From NCBI GenBank assembly GCA_023246415.1, contig JAHFIK010000058.1, forward strand, positions 1 to 7,890: a stretch of 7,890 nucleotides of DNA. The letters are read 5' to 3'. Both the position numbers and the translations under genes were made by a program. Below the pieces are notes generated by a model. That model made no database searches and was not told the origin of the DNA. It worked only from the letters and a program-made list of their open reading frames with translations. Numbering within the stretch: the stretch's first letter is position 1; each line of letters opens with the position of its first letter. Of this stretch, positions 6,461-7,890 are shown in pieces. This DNA comes from Candidatus Uhrbacteria bacterium. Lineage in GTDB: Bacteria > Patescibacteriota > Patescibacteriia > 2-12-FULL-60-25.

Positions 6461-6523
6461 GTTATAAATCAATGATCCCACCTGAACACTGCAGAGTTTA
6501 GAGGAATATCCGTAAACAATCAA
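6461..6523 (-). promoter_or_regulatory. Candidate promoter(s) for the exporter operon
   Basis: The 95-nt pgi-adaptor gap (6443-6537) is the longest in the window and the natural place for the exporter promoter. TTGATT (6523-6518) lies 17 nt before TAAACT (6500-6495), predicting a start near 6489 and a leader of about 46 nt. A separate -10-like TATAAC (6466-6461) lies closer to the ATG but has no good -35. Both are modest matches, and read-through from pgi remains possible. Confidence 0.3.
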
Positions 6524-6528
6524 CGGAT
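6508..6528 (-). repeat. Short inverted repeat after pgi
   Basis: ATCCGT (6528-6523) and ACGGAT (6513-6508) form a 6-bp stem with a 9-nt loop, starting 9 nt after the pgi stop. The following bases (ATTCCTCTAAAC) are not a U-tract, so it is at best a weak terminator. It overlaps the candidate -35 of the exporter promoter and could instead be an operator half-site pair. Confidence 0.35.
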
Positions 6529-6537
6529 CAATCGTTT

Positions 6538-7851
6538 TTATCCCATCATCGCCTCTTTCATGATTCGTTTTGATAATTCCACACCCGGCTGATCATACGC
6601 ATTCACATCCAACAGTTCCCCCATCATGGCAACCGCGATCTCATAGAACTGGAACAATCCCCCAAGCGATCGTTCATCCAAGCTTTGAATCTGAATCGTC
6701 CCGTTCGGTCGATGAACACGGCGAAGCGACTCCATCGTCGCCTCTCGCTCAATCGTCAACAGTGACGAGAGCGAGTGGCCGCTGAATCGATTCACCGCAT
6801 CTGGAAGCCCGGCTGCTCGCGGAACCATCATGTCACGCCCTGTGGATGCGACCCCGATCGCCGTCACCGTTTTATCAAATGGGCCTTCTGCATACAGCTG
6901 TAGCTGAGAATGCTGATCTTCCGGTCCAACCGCAGCGATCGGCGTGACGCCCTCAAAGACGGATCGGCCTGAACGCGTCTGTTTTTTTCCCAAACTTTCC
7001 GCGACGAGTTGACGAACCCATTTCGCAAACTCTCCCAGGGACGCACTGTACGGCATGACCACCTGAATCCGCTGACCTCGTTTTCGCGATGCAATGACGT
7101 GCAGCCCGGCATATCGACTCGGAGCATTTACCGAGGAAGACTCTCCTCGGAAGGCATCCGCGATCTCACGACCGCCCCGAAGAAGCGAAGCAATATCAAC
7201 CCCCATCGCCGCCGCCGGGAACAGACCGCATGCGGATAACACAGAAAATCGACCGCCGACATTTTTTGGAATCGGAAGCGTTGCGTATCCTTCTTGGATC
7301 GCAATCTGGCGCAACACGCCATCAAGTGGATCCGTTGTCGCAATCACATGCTCCGCGAACCGTTTTCCAATCTGTGTCTTCAAGCGATCCCGCAGGATGA
7401 GAAAGGCGGACATCGGCTCCAACGTCCCTCCGGACTTACTAACCACATTGACGCAGGTCTTTTTCAAGTTCACCTCGTTCAGAATCCGCAGAAGTTGCCC
7501 CGGATCGGTACTCGAACCCGCAAAATGAACACACATCCCCTTCCGCACATGTGACAATGCGTGATGAATGGCTCGTGCACCAAGATCTGACCCACCGATT
7601 CCAAGAACGATCAAATCACTGAAGCGCTTCCGCGTCTGAGCCGCGCGCGCTTCACAGTTCTTTACGGTCTCCGCATCTTTCGGTAATGACAAGAAGCCTT
7701 GCGTCTTTGTTCTGTCGAGCTGAAGAATGGCCTGTTTCGCAGCCCTAAGTTGAGGCACGATCCGCGTCCATTCAGCTGTAGAGACACCCGTTTTTCCCAC
7801 CTGATCCCGACGCATATTCGCGTCATCATACTGAAGCCATGATTTTTTCAT
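6538..7851 (-). CDS. pgi: Glucose-6-phosphate isomerase
   Basis: A complete 437-residue cytoplasmic enzyme that interconverts glucose 6-phosphate and fructose 6-phosphate, linking glycolysis, gluconeogenesis and sugar-nucleotide supply. It has two SIS-type sugar-phosphate domains. Visible motifs are GIGGSDLG (84-91), the phosphate-binding SKSGGT (138-143), GGRFS (199-203), the probable catalytic Glu285 in AESLGKK, His314 in EDQHSQ, and the C-terminal signature YDQPGVELSK (419-428) with the catalytic-site Lys428. These positions are assigned from family knowledge. The length fits the compact bacterial form (about 415-450) rather than the 550-residue enterobacterial and eukaryotic form. Position 196, before the GGRFS signature, is Lys where Asp, Glu, Asn or Ser is usual. 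The gene has its own strong promoter and no leader. It is followed by a 95-nt gap, so co-transcription with the exporter is uncertain and there is no functional link. Confidence 0.97.
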   Translation of the reverse strand: MKKSWLQYDDANMRRDQVGKTGVSTAEWTRIVPQLRAAKQAILQLDRTKTQGFLSLPKDAETVKNCEARAAQTRKRFSDLIVLGIGGSDLGARAIHHALSHVRKGMCVHFAGSSTDPGQLLRILNEVNLKKTCVNVVSKSGGTLEPMSAFLILRDRLKTQIGKRFAEHVIATTDPLDGVLRQIAIQEGYATLPIPKNVGGRFSVLSACGLFPAAAMGVDIASLLRGGREIADAFRGESSSVNAPSRYAGLHVIASRKRGQRIQVVMPYSASLGEFAKWVRQLVAESLGKKQTRSGRSVFEGVTPIAAVGPEDQHSQLQLYAEGPFDKTVTAIGVASTGRDMMVPRAAGLPDAVNRFSGHSLSSLLTIEREATMESLRRVHRPNGTIQIQSLDERSLGGLFQFYEIAVAMMGELLDVNAYDQPGVELSKRIMKEAMMG

Positions 7852-7857
7852 GCGAAG

Positions 7858-7887
7858 AGTATACCGGCTGCGTCATCAGAATGACAA
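7858..7887 (-). promoter_or_regulatory. Sigma70-type promoter of pgi, predicted leaderless
   Basis: TTGTCA (7887-7882) and TATACT (7863-7858) are each 5/6 to consensus, with an 18-nt spacer. Only 6 nt (CTTCGC) separate the -10 from the pgi ATG, so the usual start point 7 nt after the -10 is the A of the ATG at 7851. No ribosome binding site is present, which agrees with leaderless initiation. Confidence 0.6.
7872..7885 (-). repeat. Inverted repeat overlapping the pgi promoter
   Basis: GTCAT and ATGAC form a perfect 5-bp inverted repeat with a 4-nt centre (TCTG). It overlaps the last bases of the -35 and the upstream half of the spacer. The position suits a repressor operator, but 10 paired bases are short enough to be chance. 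Confidence 0.25.
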
Positions 7888-7890
7888 AAC

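Noticed and set aside
6443..6523. 27-residue N-terminal extension of the adaptor to the ATG at 6523
   Set aside because: The extension is not like adaptor N-termini, while MKVPGFLKKKRTYVF leads directly into the membrane anchor. The TTG at 6469 with AGGTGG remains a minor alternative.
7009..7554. Plus-strand frames of up to 144 residues opposite pgi
   Set aside because: The minus strand encodes a complete Pgi with all signature motifs; the antisense frames show no family features.
231..7851. Reassigned TGA codon (as in Gracilibacteria or Absconditabacteria)
   Set aside because: None of the seven complete genes ends with TGA, but none has an in-frame TGA either, and Gly and Trp use standard codons. 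Seven genes are too few for the lack of TGA stops to mean anything.
1..7890. CRISPR array, insertion sequence, tRNA or horizontal-transfer island
   Set aside because: No regularly spaced repeats, transposase-like frame, terminal inverted repeats, cloverleaf sequence or abrupt composition change is visible.

Overview
The window is bacterial. It is a gene-dense block in which everything supportable is read from the minus strand, so transcription runs from the right end towards position 1. G+C is about half by eye. I find no insertion sequence, CRISPR array, tRNA, rRNA or phage gene. No species is identifiable. The YknXYZ-style exporter, a YtxH-like protein, a compact glucose-6-phosphate isomerase, small unrecognised proteins and near absence of Shine-Dalgarno motifs would fit a Candidate Phyla Radiation (Patescibacteria) genome or another monoderm bacterium. 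That placement is an inference, not a demonstrated identity.

In order of transcription, the first gene is pgi (7851 to 6538), a complete glucose-6-phosphate isomerase. A good sigma70-type promoter sits so close upstream that the mRNA should begin at, or within a base or two of, its ATG. A 95-nt gap then leads to a tripartite-type export operon: a very long membrane-anchored MacA/YknX-type adaptor (6442 to 4604), a MacB/LolD-class ATPase (4543 to 3818), and two tandem paralogous MacB/FtsX-type permeases (3757 to 2540 and 2527 to 1292). No TolC-like outer-membrane channel is present.

Three small genes follow with minimal spacing: a YtxH-like glycine-rich membrane protein (1254 to 889), a predicted lipoprotein with no recognised family (884 to 231), and an unrecognised gene cut by the left edge (226 to beyond 1). 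The gaps of 4 nt on both sides of the lipoprotein gene imply co-transcription and probably coupled translation. A weak promoter may also restart transcription in front of the YtxH-like gene.

The exporter should work as one machine. The ATPase dimerises under a permease heterodimer, the permease ectodomains contact the adaptor, and the adaptor's helical hairpin reaches outward. The substrate cannot be read from the sequence; peptides, lipoproteins, antimicrobials or envelope components are all possible. I see no wholly new system. The points most worth a second look are the predicted leaderless pgi start, the lack of Shine-Dalgarno sequences at every start, the roughly 330-residue adaptor hairpin, short inverted repeats in the three longest gaps, and the unexplained lipoprotein and left-edge genes tied to the exporter.
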